Assembly (NCBI GenBank): GCA_021793055.1
Contig: JAJYTL010000076.1
Span: 1-11,805, forward strand
Length of the DNA stretch: 11,805 bases
Direction of reading: 5' to 3'
Source of the DNA: Pseudomonadota bacterium
Lineage (GTDB): Bacteria > Pseudomonadota > Alphaproteobacteria > Ferrovibrionales > Ferrovibrionaceae
In this document: in pieces, positions 1 to 5,080 of the stretch
Position numbering within the stretch: position 1 is the stretch's first letter
Layout of the letters: every line of letters starts with the position of its first letter
Made by a program: the position numbers and the translations under genes
Notes under the pieces: generated by a model
What the model was told of the DNA's origin: nothing
What the model saw: the letters and a program-made list of their open reading frames with translations, nothing else
Database searches by the model: none

Positions 1-138
1 GCCGATCTCGACCCGGGTCACGCGGCCGGAGAGACCGCCGTCCCTGTGACCAACCAGAAGCGCGCACGCCTCGTCCGGATAGGCGGCCTCAGCCGCGTCG
101 ATCAGGCGTTTGAGATCGCGAGCCGCGAGAACCAGCAT
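1..138 (-). CDS. M67 family (JAMM/Mov34/MPN) metallopeptidase, N-terminal part
   Basis: Partial gene: 46 codons are present and the rest lies beyond the left edge. The start is the ATG at 138-136, just after the TAG of the upstream gene and preceded by GGGG in the gap. The visible N-terminus has the layout typical of bacterial M67 proteins: a helix (residues about 6-19), then the motif AYPDEACALLVG at 19-30. In this family that segment carries the conserved Glu (E23 here) that assists the zinc-bound water. The zinc-binding H-x-H...D residues would come later and are outside the window, so an active peptidase cannot be confirmed. Bacterial members usually cut isopeptide or C-terminal extensions from sulfur-carrier proteins or act in cysteine metabolism; no such partner is visible here. 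It is probably cotranscribed with the membrane protein at 148-519, since the gap is only 9 bp. Confidence 0.72.
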   Translation of the reverse strand, partial: MLVLAARDLKRLIDAAEAAYPDEACALLVGHRDGGLSGRVTRVEIG

Positions 139-147
139 GACCCCGGC

Positions 148-519
148 CTATTGCCCCGGCACCGCCCACTCGATCGTGCCGAGCCGCTTTCCGGTATCGA
201 GATCGTAGACCATGAGCGCCCGTTTCGGACCCGGACCGGCGACGTCGAAAAGCAGACGCGGGCCGACGACACGAACGCTGACGATGCGGGCGCCGGGCGG
301 AATCTCGACGTCTTTCACGCCATAACCCGCGCCTAGGGTCGGGGCTGTGGTCCCCGGCGACGCCGGCGCTGGCGCCATCGCCGCCACCGTCGCCTTGCCG
401 CTTTCCAGCCGGCTCGCGACGGTCACGACAATGACCCCAAGCGCGACCAGGATGAGAACGCCAAGGCCGATGACGACGGCCTTCAACAAGCGTATGTTCG
501 GTTGCGGATCATCCGCCAT
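148..519 (-). CDS. DUF6476-like single-pass membrane protein (123 aa)
   Basis: A 123-residue protein with a short polar N-terminus (MADDPQPNIR), one strongly hydrophobic helix at about 11-36, a flexible Ala/Pro-rich linker (about 42-65) and a small C-terminal beta-type domain. The C-terminal segment resembles the last strands of a propeller or lipocalin blade: a 'V-x-I-P-P-G-A' turn at 71-77 and 'ALMVYDLDTGKRLGTI' at 101-116. This matches my recollection of DUF6476, an alphaproteobacterial family often found beside rluD and rpoH. Function is unknown. Topology is inferred as N-in with the C-terminal domain in the periplasm. The start at 519 is chosen because it begins directly before the membrane helix; an upstream ATG at 546 would add nine residues that overlap rluD further. 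It is followed 9 bp later by the M67 peptidase gene, suggesting one transcript. Its start codon overlaps the rluD start on the other strand. Confidence 0.7.
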   Translation of the reverse strand: MADDPQPNIRLLKAVVIGLGVLILVALGVIVVTVASRLESGKATVAAMAPAPASPGTTAPTLGAGYGVKDVEIPPGARIVSVRVVGPRLLFDVAGPGPKRALMVYDLDTGKRLGTIEWAVPGQ

Positions 520-1516
520 GACATCACCCGGAACGCTGTTTCGCATCACCGCCGGCGACGCCGACAAAGGCGAGAGGCTGGACCGCTTCCTCGCGCAGGC
601 TTTGAGCCGGAACGTGACGGGAGACGCCGGTCTCCCGCCTGCCGCCTTGAGCCGCTCCCGGCTTAAGGCCCTGATCGAAGCGGGCTCGGTCAAGAGCGGC
701 GGCGCGACCATAACCGAGCCCTCGCACCGGGTCAAACCGGGTTCGGCCTATGCGCTGGAGATTCCGCCGCCGGTCGAGGCCACGCCCCGGGCGGAAGCGA
801 TCCCGCTCACCGTGGTCTACGAGGACGCCCATCTCATCGTCGTCGACAAGCCGGCCGGGCTTGTCGTGCATCCGGCGCCGGGCAATCCCGAGCACACCCT
901 GGTCAACGCCCTTCTCGCTCATTGCGGCGACACGCTGTCCGGTATCGGCGGCGTGCGCCGGCCGGGCATTGTCCATCGCCTCGACAAGGACACGTCGGGA
1001 CTCATGGTCGCGGCCAAGACCGATATCGCCCATGAGGGCCTAGCCAGGGCTTTCGCCGCGCACACCATCGAGCGCCGCTATATCGCGGCGGTCTGGGGCC
1101 GCATCGCGGCCAAGGGCGAGGTCCGCGGCGCCATCGGCCGCGACCCGCGCCAGCGCAAGAAGATGGCCGTCACCGCCCGCGGCGGCAAGGCGGCGGCGAC
1201 ACATTATCAGCGCCTCAAATATCTTGGCACCATGGCAAGTTTCGTCGCCTGCCGGCTGGAGACCGGCCGCACCCATCAGGTCCGCGTCCACTTAAGCCAT
1301 ATCGGCCATCCGATCGTCGCCGATCCGCTCTATGGCCGAAGCCGTGCCCGCAAGCTCTCGGCCGCGCTCCGCGACGCGGTGCACGTCTTCGGGCGCCAGG
1401 CGCTGCATGCTGCGACGCTTGGCTTCGAACATCCCGTCACGGGTAAAGTCCTGCGCTTCGAAAGCGCCCTACCGGAGGCGTTTTCCCGCCTTATTTCGGC
1501 CTTGGAAGCGGAGTAG
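518..1516 (+). CDS. rluD: 23S rRNA pseudouridine(1911/1915/1917) synthase RluD
   Basis: Cytoplasmic enzyme that isomerises uridines in helix 69 of 23S rRNA, important for ribosome assembly and function. The 332-residue product has an N-terminal S4-like RNA-binding domain (about 18-82, including SRSRLKALIEAG at 45-56), then the RluA-type catalytic domain. The family signature HRLDKDTSGLMV starts at 153, giving Asp156 as the catalytic residue. The later motif GRTHQVRVHLSHIGHP and the following ADPLYG are also intact. Length is close to E. coli RluD (326 aa). The ATG at 518 gives the usual short lead-in before FRITAGDADKGERLDRFL. Another in-frame ATG at 494 lacks any ribosome binding site, and the site for 518 is also weak (GGA at 506-508). 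The S4 domain carries about 11 extra residues (roughly 31-43) between the first helix and SRSRLK. RluC/RluA-type specificity is the main alternative, but the S4 domain and the rpoH neighbour favour RluD. Confidence 0.93.
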   Translation: MTSPGTLFRITAGDADKGERLDRFLAQALSRNVTGDAGLPPAALSRSRLKALIEAGSVKSGGATITEPSHRVKPGSAYALEIPPPVEATPRAEAIPLTVVYEDAHLIVVDKPAGLVVHPAPGNPEHTLVNALLAHCGDTLSGIGGVRRPGIVHRLDKDTSGLMVAAKTDIAHEGLARAFAAHTIERRYIAAVWGRIAAKGEVRGAIGRDPRQRKKMAVTARGGKAAATHYQRLKYLGTMASFVACRLETGRTHQVRVHLSHIGHPIVADPLYGRSRARKLSAALRDAVHVFGRQALHAATLGFEHPVTGKVLRFESALPEAFSRLISALEAE

Positions 1517-1561
1517 ACAGAAAAGAATGAAGGATCGGGCAATAAGCGCTCGGGCGGGAGA

Positions 1562-1575
1562 TTGACTTATCTCAA
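1562..1575. promoter_or_regulatory. FNR/FixK-type palindrome upstream of the rpoH promoter
   Basis: The 14-bp sequence TTGACTTATCTCAA has the form TTGA-N6-TCAA, which fits the relaxed FixK2-type consensus TTG(A/C)-N6-(T/G)CAA and matches the outer four bases of each FNR half-site (TTGAT-N4-ATCAA). Its centre (about 1568.5) is roughly 66 bp upstream of the start site predicted from the promoter at 1601-1628, near the distance used by class I CRP/FNR-family activators. It could also be chance, since only eight bases define the match. An overlapping GAGAT/ATCTC inverted repeat (1558-1573) is an alternative reading. Confidence 0.35.
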
Positions 1576-1600
1576 TGCCGAAACGCACCGCCGCCGTATT

Positions 1601-1628
1601 TTGACTTCCGATCCCGCGCCGCTATAAT
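1601..1628 (+). promoter_or_regulatory. sigma-70 type promoter of rpoH
   Basis: TTGACT at 1601-1606 and a perfect TATAAT at 1623-1628 are separated by 16 bp. This is the best housekeeping promoter in the window and stands in a locally A/T-richer stretch. Transcription would start near 1635, giving a leader of about 134 nt before the rpoH ATG. I see no alphaproteobacterial RpoH-type promoter (CTTG with a CYTAT-type -10) here, so autoregulation by RpoH is not supported. Confidence 0.78.
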
Positions 1629-1634
1629 AAATCC

Positions 1635-1768
1635 GTCAGTTTAGGAGGGGTAGCCGGCGCTTTATCACACCGCAGAGAGGTGGAGGGCGCCGCGTTTGTT
1701 TGTTGTCTTCGGCGGGTCCGTCGGGCTTGCCGCGACGTCGGCCCTTCGACACGATCCGGGAGTACGGT
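1635..1768 (+). other. rpoH 5' untranslated leader
   Basis: Inferred leader between the predicted start site and the rpoH ATG. It holds an orphan Shine-Dalgarno-like run AGGAGGGG at about 1643-1650 that is not followed by any ATG, GTG or TTG at a usable distance. It also has a possible stem CGGCGC (1655-1660) with GCGCCG (1687-1692) around a 26-nt loop. The actual rpoH binding site is GGGAG at 1758-1762, six bases before the ATG. A structured leader would fit temperature or translational control, but I cannot fold it here and no known thermometer family (ROSE, fourU) is recognised. Confidence 0.4.
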
Positions 1769-2650
1769 ATGGCCAAGGAAGTGATCCCCGCGCTGACGCC
1801 CGAAGGCAGCCTCAGCCGCTATCTCCAGGAAATCCGCAAGTTTCCTATGCTGGCGGCGGACGAGGAGTTCATGCTGGCAAAGCGCTGGCGCGAACACGGC
1901 GACACCGACGCCGCCCATCGGCTGGTGACCAGCCATCTCCGCCTGGTGGCGAAGATCGCCATGGGCTACCGCGGCTACGGCCTGCCCGTCGCCGAGCTGA
2001 TCTCGGAAGGCAATATCGGCATGATGCAGGCGGTCAAGCGCTTCGACCCCGACCGCGGCTTCCGCCTCGCCACCTATGCCATGTGGTGGATCCGGGCCTC
2101 GATCCAGGAATATATCCTGCGCTCCTGGTCGTTGGTAAAGATCGGCACCACGGCAGCGCAGAAGAAGCTCTTCTTCAACCTGCGCCGGATCAAGGGCCAG
2201 ATCGCCGCCATCGAGGAAGGCGAGCTTACCCCCGAGCACGTGAAGAAGATCGCGCATGACCTGCAAGTGCCCGAGAGCGACGTCATCAGCATGAACCGCC
2301 GCCTGAGCGCCGGCGATCATTCTTTGAACGCGCCGGTCCGCATCGACGGCGACGGCGAATGGCAGGATTGGCTGGTCGACGACACCGCCGACCAGGAAGT
2401 CGTGCTTGCCGAATCCGAGGACATGGACAACCGGCGCGGGCTGTTGGCCGCGGCGATGAGCGGCCTGAACGAGCGCGAACGCCACATCATCTCCGAACGG
2501 CGCCTCAAGGACGAGCCGGCGACGCTCGAAGACTTGAGCCAGCATTACGGCATCAGCCGCGAACGGGTCCGCCAGATCGAGGTTAGGGCCTTCGAGAAGC
2601 TGCAGAAATCGATGAAAGCCGCGGCCAAGGAAAAGGGCCTGGTCGAGTAA
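1769..2650 (+). CDS. rpoH: RNA polymerase heat-shock sigma factor RpoH (sigma-32)
   Basis: Directs RNA polymerase to chaperone and protease promoters after heat or protein-folding stress. The product has 293 residues (E. coli 284). In order: the N-terminal segment SLSRYLQEIRKFPML (14-28); region 2 (about 50-120), with ELISEGNIGMMQAVKRFDP at 76-94 and the Trp-rich ATYAMWWIRASIQEYILRSW at 101-120; the RpoH box QKKLFFNLR at 131-139, diagnostic of this sigma subgroup and linked to its control by chaperones and turnover; region 3; and the region 4.2 helix-turn-helix TLEDLSQHYGISRERVRQIE at 252-271. The ATG at 1769 has a good binding site (GGGAG, six-base spacing) and gives the usual N-terminus. 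A TTG 69 bp upstream would add 23 unlikely residues. It follows rluD by 252 bp with its own promoter, so it is probably transcribed alone. Many alphaproteobacteria have several rpoH paralogues; whether this one is primary cannot be told. Confidence 0.96.
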   Translation: MAKEVIPALTPEGSLSRYLQEIRKFPMLAADEEFMLAKRWREHGDTDAAHRLVTSHLRLVAKIAMGYRGYGLPVAELISEGNIGMMQAVKRFDPDRGFRLATYAMWWIRASIQEYILRSWSLVKIGTTAAQKKLFFNLRRIKGQIAAIEEGELTPEHVKKIAHDLQVPESDVISMNRRLSAGDHSLNAPVRIDGDGEWQDWLVDDTADQEVVLAESEDMDNRRGLLAAAMSGLNERERHIISERRLKDEPATLEDLSQHYGISRERVRQIEVRAFEKLQKSMKAAAKEKGLVE

Positions 2651-2765
2651 CCGCCGGATTCGCTTGGCGAGCAACGCGCCGCCGCCACTCGCCGGACACC
2701 CGATTGACGCGACGCCCGAGCAAATAGCTGCGTTCGCCGTATAAATTCGGTCGTCCGACGGCGAT
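2651..2765. other. convergent gap between rpoH and the 88-aa gene, with a weak hairpin
   Basis: No gene is seen in this 115-bp gap. An inverted repeat TCGCCGT (2734-2740) with ACGGCGA (2758-2764) could form a 7-bp stem around a 17-nt loop. A competing inner stem is TCGG (2747-2750) with CCGA (2755-2758). Neither strand shows a T-run after the stem, so it is at best a factor-dependent or weak bidirectional terminator. Confidence 0.3.
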
Positions 2766-3032
2766 CTAGCGGGAGGGACGCTTTTTTCCCGCCTCGCCGT
2801 CCGTCAGGTCGCCGCGATAGATAGTTTCGTCGTAGCCACTACGATCGCTGTAGAAAAGCAGCGCCATCAAGCCCATGGCCAGGGCCACGCTCAAGACCAT
2901 GCCGAGCGACATGGCGATCATCGCGACCAGCGGCAGGCCCGGCCCGACGAAGCCGTGCAACGCCCAGATCAAGGCCAAGACGGCGCCCGCGGCCCCCACG
3001 CAGCCAACGACATAAAACAGTAACCGCCTCAT
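2766..3032 (-). CDS. small two-helix inner-membrane protein, function unknown (88 aa)
   Basis: I do not recognise this family. The protein has two clear hydrophobic helices, about residues 3-25 and 33-62, joined by a short loop with Gly and Pro (HGFVGPGLP). It ends in a polar tail of about 26 residues with acidic and basic clusters (YDETIYRGDLTDGEAGKK). The tail is probably cytoplasmic, making both ends cytoplasmic. The ATG at 3032 has a good ribosome binding site (GGGGAG about six bases upstream), which with the clean hydrophobic pattern argues for a real gene. It lies convergent to rpoH and 177 bp downstream of inhA on the same strand. A separate promoter is possible (see 3102-3132), so it need not belong to the inhA unit. 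No cysteine pairs, metal ligands or catalytic motifs are visible. Confidence 0.72.
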   Translation of the reverse strand: MRRLLFYVVGCVGAAGAVLALIWALHGFVGPGLPLVAMIAMSLGMVLSVALAMGLMALLFYSDRSGYDETIYRGDLTDGEAGKKRPSR

Positions 3033-3101
3033 TCCGGTCTCCCCGTCTTCGGGCGCCGCCGCTCCGCCCCATTCGAGGAACGCGCGACGCCACCGCTGGC
3101 A

Positions 3102-3132
3102 TATATATGGGACAATGCGACCGCGCCGCCAA
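3102..3132 (-). promoter_or_regulatory. possible promoter of the 88-aa membrane protein gene
   Basis: On the minus strand TTGGCG (3132-3127) lies 17 bp before CATATA (3109-3104), or 19 bp before TATATA (3107-3102), inside the palindrome CATATATATG. The A/T-rich -10 region stands out in a very G/C-rich gap. The -35 element falls within a 19-bp palindrome (3122-3140), which would be a natural repressor position. The match is modest and the start site is unproven. Confidence 0.3.
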
Positions 3133-3140
3133 GCGGCGCG
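3122..3140. repeat. 19-bp perfect palindrome (8-3-8) between inhA and the 88-aa gene
   Basis: CGCGCCGC (3122-3129) and GCGGCGCG (3133-3140) are exact reverse complements around CAA. As RNA it would form a very stable hairpin, but no T-run follows on either strand. It could stop or stabilise the inhA transcript, or act as an operator for the gene at 2766-3032. In such G/C-rich DNA, chance is also possible. Confidence 0.45.
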
Positions 3141-3209
3141 ACAACGCCCGCGCCGCGACCGGCGACCATGCGGCGTCCCCGGTCCTTAAGCAGGCGACAG
3201 CGGCCGGCG

Positions 3210-3908
3210 CTATTTCGCCGCGGCCCGCACGCCAAGCTCCTGGCCAAGCCGCGCGCAGAGCGTTTGGCGCTGCCGCAACAGGGGCTCGCCGGCCTGACGC
3301 AGCGCCGCGACCACGGCGGCGGGCGCGAGCGCCGGATGACCGGCGCGAAACGGCGGCTCCGGGTTGTATTCCATCTGAAGCTGGATGCGCTGCGCCACCG
3401 CCTCGCCGCGCAGCACCGCCGCGACCTTGAGGCCGAAATCGATGCCGGCCGTGACGCCGCCGCCGGTGATGCGGTCGCGGTCGACGACCACCCGGGCATC
3501 CACCGGAATCGCCCCGAGAAGGGCCAAAAGCGGCAGACTCAACCAGTGCGTCGTCGCGCGGTAGCCCTTAAGCAGACCGGCCGCGGCGAGAACCAATGCG
3601 CCGGTGCAGACTGAGGTGACATATTGCGCGCCGGCCGCCTGCCGCCGCAGGAAGGCGAGGGCCGCCTCGTCGGTCATCAAGGGCTGCTGGCCGGGGCCGC
3701 CCGGCACCACCACCACGTCGAGCGGCGGCGCGCTTTCGTAAGTCGCGGTCGGCATCATGACGAGGCCGCGTTCGGTGCGGACCGGCGCCAAGGTCTTGCT
3801 CACGATATGAACCTCGGCGTCCGGCAGGCGCGCGAAGACCTCGTAGGGACCGGCGAAATCGAGTTGCGTCATATCCGGGAACAGGAGCATTCCGATTTGC
3901 GTCGTCAT
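3210..3908 (-). CDS. inhA: isonitrile hydratase-like DJ-1/PfpI family protein (InhA)
   Basis: Probably adds water to isonitriles (R-NC) to give N-substituted formamides, EC 4.2.1.103, in the cytoplasm. The 232-residue protein follows the Pseudomonas putida InhA pattern as I recall it over nearly its full length: IGMLLFPDMTQLDFAGPYEV (5-24) with the conserved Asp17; VVVVPGGPG (65-73); the nucleophile elbow SVCTG with Cys101, the same number as the catalytic Cys in P. putida InhA; TTHW at 119-122; GGGVTAGID at 149-157; and the C-terminal QLQMEYNPEPPF. The ATG at 3908 is preceded by AGGA at good spacing. It is divergent from a regulator carrying a related domain, with a 137-bp gap containing a palindromic operator candidate. 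Substrate is inferred from similarity only: other DJ-1/PfpI members are glyoxalases, amidases or deglycases, so a broader detoxification role is possible. Confidence 0.82.
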   Translation of the reverse strand: MTTQIGMLLFPDMTQLDFAGPYEVFARLPDAEVHIVSKTLAPVRTERGLVMMPTATYESAPPLDVVVVPGGPGQQPLMTDEAALAFLRRQAAGAQYVTSVCTGALVLAAAGLLKGYRATTHWLSLPLLALLGAIPVDARVVVDRDRITGGGVTAGIDFGLKVAAVLRGEAVAQRIQLQMEYNPEPPFRAGHPALAPAAVVAALRQAGEPLLRQRQTLCARLGQELGVRAAAK

Positions 3909-3927
3909 GGCGTCATCCTTCCGTGCG

Positions 3928-3956
3928 TTGCTTAGCCGGCCCGGTCATGGTATGAC
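3928..3956 (+). promoter_or_regulatory. possible promoter of the GlxA-type regulator gene
   Basis: TTGCTT (3928-3933) and TATGAC (3951-3956) are 17 bp apart, predicting a start near 3963 and a leader of about 80 nt. The -10 hexamer lies inside the right arm of the palindrome at 3942-3958, so a protein bound there would block this promoter, consistent with autorepression. The hexamers are only moderate matches. Confidence 0.35.
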
Positions 3957-3958
3957 CG
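3942..3958. promoter_or_regulatory. perfect 7-3-7 inverted repeat, operator candidate between inhA and its regulator
   Basis: CGGTCAT-GGT-ATGACCG is an exact 17-bp palindrome lying 33 bp upstream of the inhA start and 87 bp upstream of the regulator start. Its location in a divergent gap beside a transcription factor gene makes it the best operator candidate in the window. AraC-type proteins more often bind direct repeats, so the binding protein may be a different one. Confidence 0.55.
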
Positions 3959-3970
3959 ATCCCGCTTGGC

Positions 3971-3996
3971 GGAAAGGACATAAACCATTCCTTTTC
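3971..3996. repeat. imperfect inverted repeat in the inhA/regulator gap
   Basis: GGAAAGG (3971-3977) and CCTTTTC (3990-3996) pair over seven positions with one G-T wobble around a 12-nt A/T-rich spacer. It lies in the same divergent gap as the perfect palindrome and may be a second binding site or a structured part of the regulator's leader. Support is weak. Confidence 0.3.
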
Positions 3997-4045
3997 TGCC
4001 ACCGCTGTCCAACCTCGGCATCTGCCGGGACGCAGGAAGATCGAC

Positions 4046-5080
4046 ATGCCGGCCATGAAAGCGCAGCGCGCCGTTCTCATCCTCGCCTTCGACGAGGCGC
4101 AGCTTCTCGATGTCTGCGGCCCGCTGCAGGTCTTCGCGAGCGCGAACGAACTTGCCGCGGCCGCGACCACGGGATCGGCGCCCTATCGCATCGCCGTTGC
4201 CTCCCCGACGGGCGGATCGATCCGAACCTCCTCCGGACTTGCGATCGCGACCGAGACCTTGAGCGCCGCCGGCCGCGGCACCATCGATACGGTGATCGTC
4301 ACCGGCGGTCGCGGCGTGCGCCGTGCCGCCGAGGACCGGCGGCTCATTGCCTGGCTCCGTCGCCGCGCGCCCGGGATCCGACGCATCTGCTCGGTCTGCA
4401 CCGGCGCCTTCGTACTCGCCGAATCCGGTCTGCTCGATGGCCGCCATGCGACGACGCACTGGAAATCCTGCGACCTTCTACAGGCGCGCTACCCGGAAAT
4501 CCGGGTTTCCGCCGAGCCGATCTACGTCCAGGATGGACCGCTCTGGACCTCGGCCGGAGTCACCGCCGGGATCGATCTCGCGCTCGCCCTGGTGGAAGGC
4601 GATCTCGGCCACCGGCTCGCGATGGAGGTGGCGCGGCATCTCGTCGTATTTCTCAAGCGGCCCGGCGGTCAGGCACAATTCAGCGTCCCACTCAGCATGC
4701 AGGCGGCGCCGGACAATGGCCTCGCCGAACTTCACGCCTGGATCGCCGAGCACCTCACGGAAGACCTGCGGGTCGAGCGGCTGGCGGCGCGCGCGCGCAT
4801 GAGCGGCCGCTCCTTCGCCCGCTTCTACCGCGCCCAGACCGGCCGCACGCCGGCGCGGGCGGTCGCGGAAATGCGCCTCGAGGCCGTCCGCCGCGACCTC
4901 GAGGAAACGGCACTTTCGGTAAAGGAGATCGCCGCCAAGGCCGGTTTCACCAACGATCAGGTGCTGCGCCGCGCCTTCCAGCGCCGATTCGGAACGCCGC
5001 CGGCCGGATATCGCGGCCGATTCGCGGCGCGAGGGTCCATGCGTCCCCGCCGCCAGGCACCGACCCTACTCACGAAATAG
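4046..5080 (+). CDS. GlxA-family transcriptional regulator (DJ-1/PfpI domain + AraC-type HTH)
   Basis: A 344-residue fusion of an N-terminal DJ-1/PfpI (class I glutamine amidotransferase-like) domain, about 8-205, with a C-terminal AraC/XylS DNA-binding domain, about 225-328. The sensor domain keeps the enzyme-like signature: Asp22 in LLDVCGPLQVF, Cys118 in SVCTGAFVL, TTHW at 136-139 and AGVTAGID at 170-177. The DNA-binding part has two helix-turn-helix units, around LRVERLAARARMSGRSFARF (241-260) and LSVKEIAAKAGFTNDQVLRR (290-309). The ATG at 4046 has AGGAAG six bases upstream; an ATG at 4055 is the alternative. It is divergent from inhA, so the likely target is the shared gap and the likely inducer is an InhA substrate or product. 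In most GlxA-type regulators the domain is thought to bind ligand rather than catalyse; the intact Cys leaves both open. The specific ligand is unknown. Confidence 0.9.
   Translation: MPAMKAQRAVLILAFDEAQLLDVCGPLQVFASANELAAAATTGSAPYRIAVASPTGGSIRTSSGLAIATETLSAAGRGTIDTVIVTGGRGVRRAAEDRRLIAWLRRRAPGIRRICSVCTGAFVLAESGLLDGRHATTHWKSCDLLQARYPEIRVSAEPIYVQDGPLWTSAGVTAGIDLALALVEGDLGHRLAMEVARHLVVFLKRPGGQAQFSVPLSMQAAPDNGLAELHAWIAEHLTEDLRVERLAARARMSGRSFARFYRAQTGRTPARAVAEMRLEAVRRDLEETALSVKEIAAKAGFTNDQVLRRAFQRRFGTPPAGYRGRFAARGSMRPRRQAPTLLTK

Noticed and set aside
1700..1768. Upstream TTG start for rpoH
   Set aside because: The extra 23 residues do not match RpoH N-termini, and the ATG at 1769 has a properly spaced GGGAG.
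2704..2745. Promoter from TTGACG (2704-2709) and TATAAA (2740-2745) after rpoH
   Set aside because: The spacing is 30 bp, far outside the usable range, and there is no gene downstream on the + strand.
3122..3140. Intrinsic terminator after inhA
   Set aside because: The stem is strong, but no T-run follows on the minus strand, so it was kept only as a palindrome.
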